Translations under genes and position numbers: made by a program | Shown here: piece by piece, positions 12,729 through 24,000 of the stretch | Position numbering within the stretch: the stretch's first letter is position 1 | Layout: every line of letters starts with the position of its first letter | The notes under the pieces: generated by a model | Database searches by the model: none | What the model saw: only the letters and a program-made list of their open reading frames with translations | What the model was told of the DNA's origin: nothing | DNA from: Scatophagus argus | Taxonomy: Eukaryota; Chordata; Actinopteri; Scatophagidae | Length of the DNA: 64,000 bases | Direction of reading: 5' to 3' | Assembly: GCF_020382885.2 (NCBI RefSeq) | Contig: NC_058510.1 | Location: forward strand, 9,172,862-9,236,861

Positions 12729-14162
12729 ATGTCTTGGGTCCAAGCTGTTTCGCACAGTGGGGAGGATGTTTTCGATGAGAATGCGGACGATATCAATTTG
12801 CTGAGCAGAGAGTGGGCATCAAACATGAAGAAGCGAGTCCGGGTAAAGCTGATGTAGTTTATGAAATTCTTTATTTTACTGAGAATGATACGTTTCACGT
12901 GTGTATTTGGTTACCGTAGGTACTATCAGTTTATTATCTCATGCGTGTGACTTGCGTGTGCCAGCTGTAAAGCTAAGTTCAGGTGATTGATTGTTGGATT
13001 GATGTTACTGATAGGATGGTTATGTAGACGGAGTTGATGCCGGGGAGGAAGCCTCACTTCAAGTCGGTTTCAACCTGGGGTTCCGGGAAGGAGCCGCTAA
13101 GACTGTAGCTGTGGGCCGTCTCAAAGGAGTTGTCAGGTAAACTACAGTGTCATCAGTGTAATCTTCACCTTCAGAGTAAGATGGTTGTGGTCAGTGGTGG
13201 GGCCAAAGACAACAGTCCCAATATGATGAAGAAATTAATAGAAATATTGCCTCTGTCACAATATTCTCTCATATTCGCCCTGGACGATATCTCACTTCAT
13301 GTTACTGATGTGGTAACATGTCTCCTGAGTCAAATATTGTCTGCCTTTTCAGTCCAGCATTACAGGCAGGTGTTTTCTTTTCCCCAGCCTTTGAAAATTT
13401 GTGACTCCTCAAAGCGAGGTGGTCTACATGAATGGCTGATAAACCTTTTAGTGTAATAGGCCCCTAAGAGGACAAAAATTAGACCGCTGACCTGCGTGTG
13501 ATAAGATTATATCCCAAGATCTCCCATCTGAATTTTGCTAAGCTCTATACTTTTCTTTTTTTGCCTTGCCTTTCAGTTTTCACGCTGTCTGTGTGTAACA
13601 TTTCTGCCTCTTTCTTGCACAGAAACATCATGATCCTCTTTTGTTCTCCGCATTATTGAAAACTCTTTTCTGTCCTAGTAACTCCTCTGTGCCATTGTGT
13701 CTGACACTGTTGCCTCTTTGTGTGTCATGTCACAGTGCTATAGGTTGCTGGTGCCAAATCCAACACCCGGAAAGCCCCGTCCCAGCCTCTGTGACCGACC
13801 TCCTGCAGCGGGTTTCACAGCATGAAGACACAGTCATGGATGGCATCAGAAAGGCTTTGGAGAATCCACCTCCTAGTGTGAGCTCAGTCTCTGAGAGCAT
13901 GGAGGACCTGGAGGTGAAGCCAGCAGATTCAGGCTGCTGTGGAGAGGGATGTAAGGAAGCAGGCTGTTGCCAGGGAGGAGATAAGATGGACATGGACAGT
14001 CCTTACCAGCAACAGATGTCCTGTTCTGGGTCCACTGACTGCTCCTCCAGCTCAGGTGAAAGCCTAAACTACCTCTTGCAGTGCTGCATGGATCTTGTTT
14101 CTGAGCTTGGACTGCCGCAAGAGTTAATCTCTCACATACAAGAACTGAAGAACGTGGAGTGA
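12729..14162 (+). CDS. yae1: YAE1, ABCE1 Fe-S maturation adaptor (3 exons)
   Basis: Exons 12729-12842, 13015-13136 and 13736-14162 (phases 0 and 2; all GT-AG) join to a 220-residue protein; human YAE1 is 226. The start MSWVQAVSHSGEDVFDE matches the human N-terminus, which fixes the ATG. Exon 2 carries the family's deca-GX3 pattern, glycines every four residues in DGYVDGVDAGEEASLQVGF and NLGFREGAAKTVAVGRLKG. In yeast and human, Yae1 works with Lto1 (ORAOV1) to bring the cytosolic iron-sulfur targeting complex to Rli1/ABCE1, needed for ribosome recycling. Exon 3 is variable, with a Cys-rich stretch (CCGEGCKEAGCCQGG) and an amphipathic C-terminal helix ending ISHIQELKNVE. The open frame starting at 13130 is intron 2 read-through. 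Confidence 0.93.
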
Positions 14163-14180
14163 TTGAACATTATGGAACAG

Positions 14181-14186
14181 AATAAA
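14181..14186 (+). terminator. yae1: poly(A) signal, yae1 (proximal)
   Basis: AATAAA 18 nt after the yae1 stop codon. A second AATAAA at 14459-14464 is an alternative that would give a 3'UTR of about 320 nt. Confidence 0.55.
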
Positions 14187-14458
14187 GTGACTTTGGACAA
14201 CACTTGGACAAGTACACGAACTATGAAACAAAACAGATTTTTGTGTATGTTTTTATTTTTTACAGAAGACAACTAAGAATATTTGAAAATAAAATTGATA
14301 TGCTATTTTTACTGCATCCCTTTCTCAGGTTTATTTTGTTTCCTACTGAAACAAAAACACTTATATTACTTCTTATTTATCATTTATTTTGTAATGAAGA
14401 GTTAGTCAGTTTGTCCTAATATCTAGAAATATTTGGGTCTTTGCAAAGAAATCATATC

Positions 14459-14464
14459 AATAAA
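14459..14464 (+). terminator. yae1: poly(A) signal, yae1 (distal)
   Basis: AATAAA in AT-rich sequence about 300 nt after the stop codon; it could end the longer yae1 message. Confidence 0.45.
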
Positions 14465-14884
14465 AGCATTGGCAGTCAAATGAACAAGATAGTAGATTTC
14501 TGTTATTAGGTTTTTGCCAACAAAGATAAAGACACAAAAACAAAATAAAGTAAATAAATAAATGAATGAATGAATGGGGGGAGGTACAGAATCTGGCTAA
14601 GCATTCTCAAGATAATCTCTAATGAAAGCTCCAATGACCAACAAGTCCATCAGGCCTCACAGTAGATTTATAAATATTTTCTTATCAGATTGGAAGATGT
14701 TAATAAAGAAAAATCCCGATGAGAGCCTCAGATATGCTGATAGTTTATTTCAGAGGCAAATTTTCTTCGTGATGGGATGTAAAAGTTTCAGACACACGGT
14801 CACGGGTTTTACAGCTGCAGCGGTAAGTGGTAGAGGCACTGTCACAGACCCATTTAATTACTTTTTAAATCAATTGTCTAATGA

Positions 14885-15018
14885 ATAAGATGTCAGAAAA
14901 TAGTGAAGCATGGCCATTCCAAACGTTACGTTTTCAGATTGCTGGTTTTGCGTGATCGATAACTAAAATTATTGTCAAATAACTTTTTATTGATCGACAA
15001 ATTGATCAAATAATGTTT
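14885..15018 (+). repeat. dispersed teleost repeat, partial copy
   Basis: ATGTCAGAAAATAGTGAAGC and later TTATTGATCGACAAATTGATC match parts of a common fish repeat rich in GATTAATCGATTA motifs. Other copies in this window lie near 24.3, 33.1, 60.4 and 61.9 kb. Confidence 0.5.
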
Positions 15019-15462
15019 TCAGAATGTTTTGTTCATGTGCCGAAACACACAAAGTTGGCGTAAAGTGGCGAGTTTCCAACGCGTCCGTCAACGCAGTCAA
15101 AATTCTCGGCGCGCATGAGTATGACGTCATGCGGTCCGACCGTGCCGTGACCTGCTGCTCTGCTATGCTAGGGTTTCGCACCAACAGATTTTTCCGAAAA
15201 AATACAGGAAATATCCATTATTTACGAAATGTATCGTATAAAACGATAATGATTTAGTCATTATAGAATGTTCCCAGCGTGGCAGCAGTGACTCTCATGA
15301 GCGGCGATCAGTATTTAGTTGCACATGTTTATATTTTAAGTTTATCTCAGCTAGCTGTTTAGCTAAATTGAGCTTGTTGTCCAGCTAACAAAAAGTGTAA
15401 CAAAAATCAGGGCTGCATGCCTGAAAGCTTGTGGACTTCGTCTCTAAATAAGCACAGCCGAG
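15019..15462 (+). promoter_or_regulatory. otulin: otulin promoter and probable non-coding first exon
   Basis: CpG-containing DNA (GGCGCGCATGAG, GTCCGACCGTGCCG) with a perfect CRE, TGACGTCA, at 15122-15129 and no TATA box. The sequence CCGAG|GTATGT at 15458-15468 is a good splice donor, and the next acceptor is at 16031-16032. I therefore infer a leader exon ending at 15462; its start is unknown. Confidence 0.5.
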
Positions 15463-16032
15463 GTATGTTTTTTTGTCATTATCAATATGACGTTGTTAGC
15501 TGAATGTGGATTGTGAAATGTGCTGTCGTTATCATTACTTCATAGTAGCGAAGGTACATCAACAAGAAGATTTAGCTATGATTAAAGGTACTTCTATACT
15601 AAATACATACTGTAGAAAGTGGAATTTCGGCTCTAATGCCACGTTTTATTCAGTACATTATTGCATACTGGATTTCAATATGTGTTGGCAAAAAATGTGG
15701 CATATCGATATTTAGAAGAGGTCATTTTTTGTTAGCATTAACAAAGTATTTCCACCGAACTTTAATAGCTATGAAAGTGTACACCTCACGAATCAGTATT
15801 TGGTAGACTCTTTAGTGCTTTTTCGTGTTGTCAATCATGTTGTGTCTAGTGAGTAGAAGAACAAACATTTAAAGTTTGTTGAAGTTAAAATTCCTGCCCA
15901 GGTTGCAAAATATGACGTTTGCAGAATCTGTTATGACACCTCTTATATCTCATCATTAATTCAGTGATTTTGCACACATTTCAGGTATCAATTTCATTGC
16001 AAAGCACTGACGTGTTTGCTTCCTGGCTTTAG

Positions 16033-16179
16033 CGGCACGCTGATCCTCGTCATCATGGACTCCTGAAATCTTCTGGCTTCAGCGACTCATTAGGTCGCTT
16101 GCAGGTGTTTTGGTCCAGAGTTCACCGTTCGGCCTACAACCTGTCTTAAGTCCCAAACGGAGGGAGTGGTTGGGAACAG
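16033..16179 (+). other. otulin: otulin 5'UTR in exon 2, with a tiny uORF
   Basis: Follows a pyrimidine-rich acceptor (TTCCTGGCTTTAG). It contains ATG-GAC-TCC-TGA at 16055-16066, a three-codon upstream ORF. An in-frame TAA 36 nt before the main ATG rules out a further N-terminal extension in this exon. Confidence 0.55.
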
Positions 16180-19100
16180 ATGGGGAGCAGTTGCTGTCAC
16201 GCTGAGAGTCCCTGTACCAGTGTGGAGGAAAGAAGTGGTTTGCTGAAAGATGACTCGAAAGCTACGGTGTCCACTGACAAAACAGCTGTTATGGGTGCTT
16301 GTGGTCCTCAAGGAGTTGATGACATAAGGTAAGATAACCATTTCAGTAATTGTGGCCTTTTACTGGATTTAGGGCTGTGTAAAATTGTTTGAAACTTCTT
16401 TCATAAAGTTGGCACAATAAAATTCTGAATCAGTATTTGAATGCTGCACAGATTTTAAATTAAATTTATATAACCAGAACGTCCATCCATTTCGGCTGTC
16501 AGCCCTCCATGCTCCAGTTTCCAGACCTTAATCTGGGTCGCCGTCGTCATTGCACCCCCGGGCAACGTGGGTTCCTGCTTCGGGACTAACCCGCTTTCAC
16601 CTTTCCAGTAGTTGGGAAGCTGCAGTTTTTATTTACTGGAAAGCTCTGACCTTTACTGTACATGTACAGCTGTATTGTGCTTATTTTTTTCCTCCAGCTC
16701 CACTCCTGCTCTGCCACTCTCAGCCCCAAAACCTCACTAATACCAAGCAGTCAGTGGCTTTGTGTAGCCTGTGAAGTTCATGGTCATCTGTACCATGAAT
16801 TCTCAGGTGTGAATCACTGGCAGCTTTTATAACACTACTGTAGTAACTTACTTTAGTCGACACAAAGCAACGGTGATATTGGCGATATTGATTTTTTTTT
16901 AATGATGTCATAGAATATGACAACAGATATTTAAAGCTGAGTTTGGTCATTAGAAGCTTCAGATGTTTAAAAACAACATTCAGTCAGTCTCATTTGTTAC
17001 CTCAGCCCTATGTGTGTCACTACTTGATTTCAAGACTTACAGTTTCTCAAAGCCTACTTGTGAGGAAAAAGCAGGAAGTTATTTTAGACCAGTTAGGTCA
17101 GCAGCAGGTTACGCCTTCAAAGGTATTTTCATGATCCCAGAGATGAAGAGTAGTGAGCAGAGTTTTTTGCTCGGCAGCCAACAAGTTAATAAAATTACAC
17201 AATAAATCAAATAATAAATACACAAAAATACAAAAGTAAATAAAAACCTACAAACTACATGTCAGTGCTTCTACTGTTGCTGTCAGTTCTTACCAAACCT
17301 ACATACAGAAAGCTCATTTAACTTTACATACCACACAGCCACAAATTTCCCCCCAAATTTCTCCTTTTTACACTGAGATCAAAGCAAATACCAGAACTGA
17401 CTCAGCTCAGCTCAGGAAGTAGAGAGCACCTCTGCAGAGAATCGCCATCATTTAAACTAACTCCTCAAGGAAGCCTTTTACTTTGTGTTCAGCTTGTCCG
17501 TGGAAATATTATATTTAAAATGTGAGATCGTAAAAATATCTTTAAAGATGTGACCTGCTGCTGGATAATAATTTATATAAAAACCAGCTCAGATTAGATG
17601 ATTTATGCAGGGTATTTTATGTGACTGAAACACGTAAGCCTGAGGTCAAACAGGCCTTTAGGGACTTCCTGGGGGTTTCAGGAAGAGACGCATACAGACG
17701 ACTGTTTCCCACCTCCTACACACAGAAAGAAACTTGAAGCAGAGCAGCAATTGAGCTGGCGTCTAAGTTTAAGGTTTGACTTTGAAGTGTGCTTTTGTTG
17801 CCTTATTTGACGTTGCTCATTCTCTCTATGTTATGTCACTCAGGAAAACACCTGATGTGGCCAATGTAAAGGTGGAGGTAAAGGATATGGCTGTGAAGGT
17901 GAAGCAGCATCCTGAGGTTGGAGAGACGGAGGCCAGTACCACTCAGGAGAATGGACCCTCGCAGGAGGTGTTCGTACATACGACAGCATCATCTCCCAGG
18001 AAAGGATCTGAACCCAAGGAAAACCCCACTAGAGCACCAGATCAAAATCAGAAAGAATGTCCTGCAGACGGTGGACAAGCCGAGCTTCTGCAGTGCACTT
18101 TAAACTCCTTGCAGAAAGAAAACACCACAGCTAACTGGGAAGGTGTTACAGCGACAAACACAGCACCAGAAAAAGAAAATCCAGCCTCAGTGCAGGACAA
18201 AATCCCTCATATCAGCCCACCAACGGCCCAGGCAGCTTGTCCTGAAAACACTGAGACAAATGCAACAAGAGAGCACATTACACGGACCATCACTCCTGAT
18301 TTTGATGGAGAAGCAGGCTCCAAGCTTGACAGCCATGTAGTCGAGCCATCAGATGGGTTTTCTCAAAATAGTGAAGCATTATCTGAGCCAGACACTCAGC
18401 TCAGTGCGGCAGCTTGTCGGTTGTCATCCATCTCTGTGGTCAGTCAGGAGATTGACGTGTCTCCAAGCTGGTAAGTCACATGGTGAGATAAACTGTAAAG
18501 TTTCTGTTTTGGATGTTGGTTAAAAAAATGCAACACGTCATGAAGTTGAATTTGGAAGTTGGAATTGCACCATTGGGGCTAACCAGTACATTGATGGTTA
18601 TTTTCATCATTTATTATTGAATTTGCATTTCCATATGAAAATATTTTTGTGTCTAAATAAACAGTATCCTACAGTGCACATAAATTTTGCGGTTGGGTAC
18701 TAAGTTAAAAATGAAGCCTTGGAAATCTGATTAAAAAGATAGGAAAGCAGAAGAGTCATTTCTACTACTACAAAACTTCCAGACTTTCCTGGACTTTTTA
18801 CTTTATTAATTGTGATTTTGGCCCTTTTGTTCACTTCAGCGTATTCAAATAAAACAGTCAGAGATGGAATAATTACTTGTAAAGACAATTATATCACTTT
18901 CAAGCAAAAACAGACAGCAAAAACACAAATTCCGATTAGTTATAAACCCCACACAACCATACTAGGGATACTACAGAAATACATGGTGTAAAAAGATTCT
19001 GTCCATATCACCTGGCCTGCTTCTGCACAGTCATTCATCAGCAGACTGCGCTGCTGCTGTATAAAATAAACAACTTTATCCTGTCATCCTGTGTCTAGTG

Positions 19101-20974
19101 CTGAGGATTCAGACAATGGGAGCTCTTCAGTGTGCAAGGACGCCAGTCCTGAACTCATAAAAAGCCACGATGTCTCTGAGTCCTCTGCATCGGAGCCCAC
19201 AGGACTCGACCTCAGTGGTGAGGAACGAGACTCTGCCAGCTGTGCGGGGGAGCCAGAGACCACAGCTCTGACAGACGCCAGCGAGAGGTCAGTGGGTTCA
19301 GAGTTTGAAAACAAGGCGCTTGTTTACATACAACGTGTGCTTGTGTTTTTGATAACTTCACTATGACCACTAGGGGGCATATAGACACCACCAGTTTGGG
19401 TTGTTAGCAAAATGATTTTCACACTACTATGAAAATATTTTCTGCAACTAAATAAATGTTTCATGGTATAAAATGTCATTTCAGTTGCACATTTGGTGTA
19501 ATACTTTTACAGTACACATTAATGACATCAGTGGTAAACTTTTGATTCGTACATAAACAGGAAAAGTAACAAAGATGTATTCACTCCGCAGCTCAAAATC
19601 TGATCAGGACACAAACCCGAATCTTGACTGTGCGACTATGATCTCGAACGAGCTCGCTTCTTTGGAGTGCGTCAAACAGGATATCGGCGAGGAGGTGATG
19701 CTGGAAGGGCAAGATAAAGACGATGATGTTCCCAAAGCGGAGGAGAACGATGAGATGGAGGAGAAGGGCGAAAATGCTACCACCGAGGCAGAGACAGGGA
19801 AAGATGCTGAGATTAAGGAGGTAACTGGGCCAGAGGAGCAGCCAGCAGGGGGTTCATCCGCTGGTGTAAAAGCCAATGAGATTCCTGTCACAGAGGAGGA
19901 AGACTCTTCTGCGGATGACCTGGACAGCAGGTTTGCAGTGTCCATTTCTTTCAGTTGCTTTACAGACTATACACATCACTTAAGTAATTTTATCCGTTGA
20001 AAGACTGAGACACAACACAGGAAGGATCTGTTTAAAACTATGTGGCAATGCACACTCAGCATCACGTGTTTGGTCCTGAGTTTAGAAAGAGCTCGCACGT
20101 CACCATCTCCACATGGTTAAAAAAGTGGATGTGCTGTTGCCGCAAAGCAACCACTAAGAATACACAGCTCTGCAGTAAAAGTGAAATGGGATTTTGATAC
20201 AAAATATGTAGATATTTCGGCATTTATTGTCCAAGAATAATTTTCGGTTTGTTGTGAGTTTAAAGGATAAGGTTGGTGTTATTCTCTATTAATTTTTCAT
20301 TTTCTATTGTCTAGAAATTCCATTAAAAACACCAAAACCAACAATATCTAGTCCCTGCACTCAGTCCCTAACCCATTCAGTCCTACTGAACACCTAACTC
20401 TTTATAAACAAGCGTCACAAACTGGCTGCATGTCTTTATTTTGTTTTATTTTTTTAAAGGCCCACTCATTTCTTAAAATCGATGGGCAGTATGGATTCTA
20501 ACAAACGCTGCTCAAACAGGAGTGAACAGTGAGTGATGATTTGGTGAGTTAACGAGTATTTACAGCAGCGGAGCGGTACATTTGGGAACGACTCAAAATA
20601 AGCGGCGTCGTTTTGGCAGTGAAGAAACCCAGCGCGATGGCGTGGCTCTGTGCTTTTGGACGACAGTGGAAATCTGTGGCACTGACAATTAAGATACAGC
20701 AGGCTTTACTGACAGTGTGTGTTGTATGTGTCTTTGTAGGTGTTCTTCCATTTGTTGACCAAGAAAAATTTAAATCGTGGCCGTTTTATTTTTCCTTTTA
20801 GTGAGGAAGACCTGTACAGAGGAGCCGAGGAGCTGTCAGAATCGCAAGAAAATGAACCAGGACTGTCGCCTGTGTTAGACACTGCACGTCAGTACACCCA
20901 GATCAACGTATCTGTGCAGCGAGACTGCCTCAGTGATTTGAAGCATATATAGCTTTTGTTTTGTCCATCATTTC

Positions 20975-21035
<61 letters not shown>

Positions 21036-24000
21036 TCTCTCATCTCTCTTACTCAAGTGTTAAAAGCGGAGGACAGATGCAGTTTGGCCCCGGCGATGGA
21101 TATTCTGTCTTACAGTGAGAGAGAGTGGAAAGGAAATACTGCCAAAAGTGCTCTCATTAGAAAGGTAGGCGTGTCTGCAGCTCATTGGAGGAAGTGCTTC
21201 AGATTAAAGCCAGTTGTTGTTTTGCACGTTAATGGCTAAAAGACTTCCTGTGGTGTCCCTGTGTGCTGCTGCAGGGTTATAAAGAGATGTCCCAGAGGTT
21301 TGGCAGCTTGAGGAGGGTGAGGGGGGACAACTACTGTGCCCTCAGAGCGACGCTGTTCCAGGTGTTCACCCACAGCACCCAGCTGCCCTCATGGCTGCGG
21401 GAGGAGGACATTTCTATGGTAAACGCTTGCTTCACGAGGTGGTGCCCATCCATTAGCTTTGCCACGCTTCAAACATTGAGTTTATGATGATTAATGTGAA
21501 GATATAACACTGAAAGTCTCAGTGCTGAAAGTCTCTGTAGCTTTTTAAAGAACGGCGGTCACAGCTAAACAAAAACGCGCTTCTTACTCCGAGCTGTTGA
21601 CAATCCATTTTACTGCTTTAAATGTCAGCTGTGGCTGCCGGATTTTATTATCACTGTCTCAGGCCGACTATTTAAATCTTTTGAGGTGACTCATTTGAAG
21701 TCTTGTACAAGTGACGAAGTAAAATAAAAATATTCTTTATTTGTCACATGCAGTCATGCAGATATAAAGCTGATTGATGGCTAAACACTATAACATTATA
21801 TTGTGCAAAAAAGATGGAGACTAAACCTGCGTATGAAGGGCAAAAAGTCATCATCCTCACCAGCTGATGGCCTGTGCACAAGACATTTGGATTAATAAGA
21901 CAGCCTTGTCATTAGCATTTCAGTGTATTAAGTAAAATGATGATGAGGACGTTTCACATGAGAATAACTGCCTGGATGCTTAGCTAACACAGTTTAATAC
22001 TTTCATTTTGAGATTAGGTAAGAGGAAAATGGATTTTAAGATGACAACACAGTGTTTTTTGTTTGTTTTTTTTACTGTCTCACGTCTGGTTGGCTTGGGT
22101 TGCCGGTGTGTAACTTTGCCTAATCAAATAACTAAAATATGATTGGGAAATGCTGCACAGTGGTTGTTGCTTGTTACCGTAATCCCACAAAGCCAATAAA
22201 ATGCTCCTCTGCTTGGAATTAACATTACTGTGGGTAGTAAGTTTGTTAGCAGGGCTTCATAAGAGCAGGTTAACACATTGTGCAGTGAATTCCTAAGAGT
22301 TTGCTGTCCTAGTGTTGGTGCTAGAAATACTACAAAAAGACTACAGAAGGACTTCACCATAGCCATGCCTCGCTATGGTCGCTAAGATATGATAGAACAC
22401 TTCCTGTTTGGGTGAGGGGGGGTTTTAGTAAGCGGCTCATCACGTGTGACCAGAAAAGATAACAGAAGAAAAACCACCAAAACAAGAAACAGTCCATAAG
22501 GCCCACTAACTGACCTAAGGTTGATGTATTTAATGATGTCAGTGTTTTGGCTTCTTTGAACACAGCTGAAATTACATCCTAGCATTTTAATTGTCTGTGT
22601 TTACAGCTGCCGAAGCAACTCGAAGAGCAGGAAGGTCTGATAAGTCAGTGGACGTTTCCAGGAGAATGCCTGCAGGGAGATGGGACGGGAGATGCCGTCC
22701 TGCAGCTAAAAGGCTACGCGGAGCTTCTCCAAAATACGGTACTTTGTGCATATCTGCTCAGGAAACACGTGAGAAAGTATTTTAAAGACACAGTCTGAGC
22801 AAACCACAGCACTATTTTTATGTCATCCATGGACACTGTGGGTATTGATATTCACCCGCAGAGCTTTCAGATGTGATTGCTACCATATGTAAAGGGGAGG
22901 TAGTTGTCCTCTAAATACTGCACTCTGTCTTTCTCTCATAGCTTTTTTTTTTCCTCTGTTTCTATCATTAACATCCACACTAGTAATGCTCTAAAGGATG
23001 TGGAGGGATAGATGGACCCCTAGCCTCAAAGAAACGGTTTCAGCTGTTAAAACGGCACCGTCTCTTTACTGTAACCAAATGAGGCCCAGGCAGAATTTAC
23101 AGTCTGTCCCCACCGCTGGTAGCGGTTGTGGGGAAATCTGGTGTTTACTCCGCTCTTTTTTTTTTTTCTTTTTGTCGTTGTTTTTGTTGTTTTTAGTTGG
23201 ATCCTTTTTGCTGCTTTGTGCTGGTTTGGTGCCCGACATTATGGATTCCATATACTTGCACTCAGAATAGACTGTGTTGTGTTCTGGTATGTGCTGGTTG
23301 CACAAATATGATGGGTTTTATGTGCATAATGTATATGTATATGATGGGAATTGGGGGGTTTAAAACCTTACGTTAACCTCACAGTAAATACCAGTTTGGT
23401 TAAACTGACCTTTTTACATGATTCATGAGGCTGCAGTTTCTTTTGTGGTGAGCAAAATAAAAAAAAATGCAGAATGTACGACTTCCCACAAGGGTATGAA
23501 GTTGCCAGCTGGGGGGTCTGGATGCATGTCCCACCAGAGAATTTCTGACCTAAATTTGGACTTACACTGATCTTAAATATTACTTATTTTTGTCAGTTTG
23601 GTTGTCTGATTATAAACATATGGTGAATTATTGCACAGCAGAGTAAGGCCACCTTGATTTTTTTTTTTTTTTTTTTTTGGGAAAAGAAATGAAAATTCAC
23701 TTTAATACTTTATAAAAACACAAAGCAGGTGAATATTATACATTAACCGGTCAACAATGTAATCCAGGGATGAGATGTTGAGGAAGAACATATATACATA
23801 ATAATACATATATATGTCACTATGTCACACTTCCATTTTTAGAACATGATTTGGAGAATCTGACATTTATTTACATAACTGGTTAGTGGCAAAAAAAATA
23901 CTTAAGCACTGTATGACATACTTTGACATCATTGTTTGTTTTAGTTCGTGTTTGAAATGCAAGATACGTAAAGATAATTTAGTAATTTGTTCAATTCACC

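Noticed and set aside
13130-13456. Open frame after yae1 exon 2
   Set aside because: It lies inside intron 2; the splice donor at 13137 and the phase-matched acceptor at 13735 account for the gene.
15024-15715. Short frames near the otulin promoter
   Set aside because: No known domains, and they overlap CpG-rich promoter and repeat sequence.
19604-19945. Ser-rich minus-strand frame opposite otulin exon 4
   Set aside because: Antisense reading of a Glu-rich coding exon.
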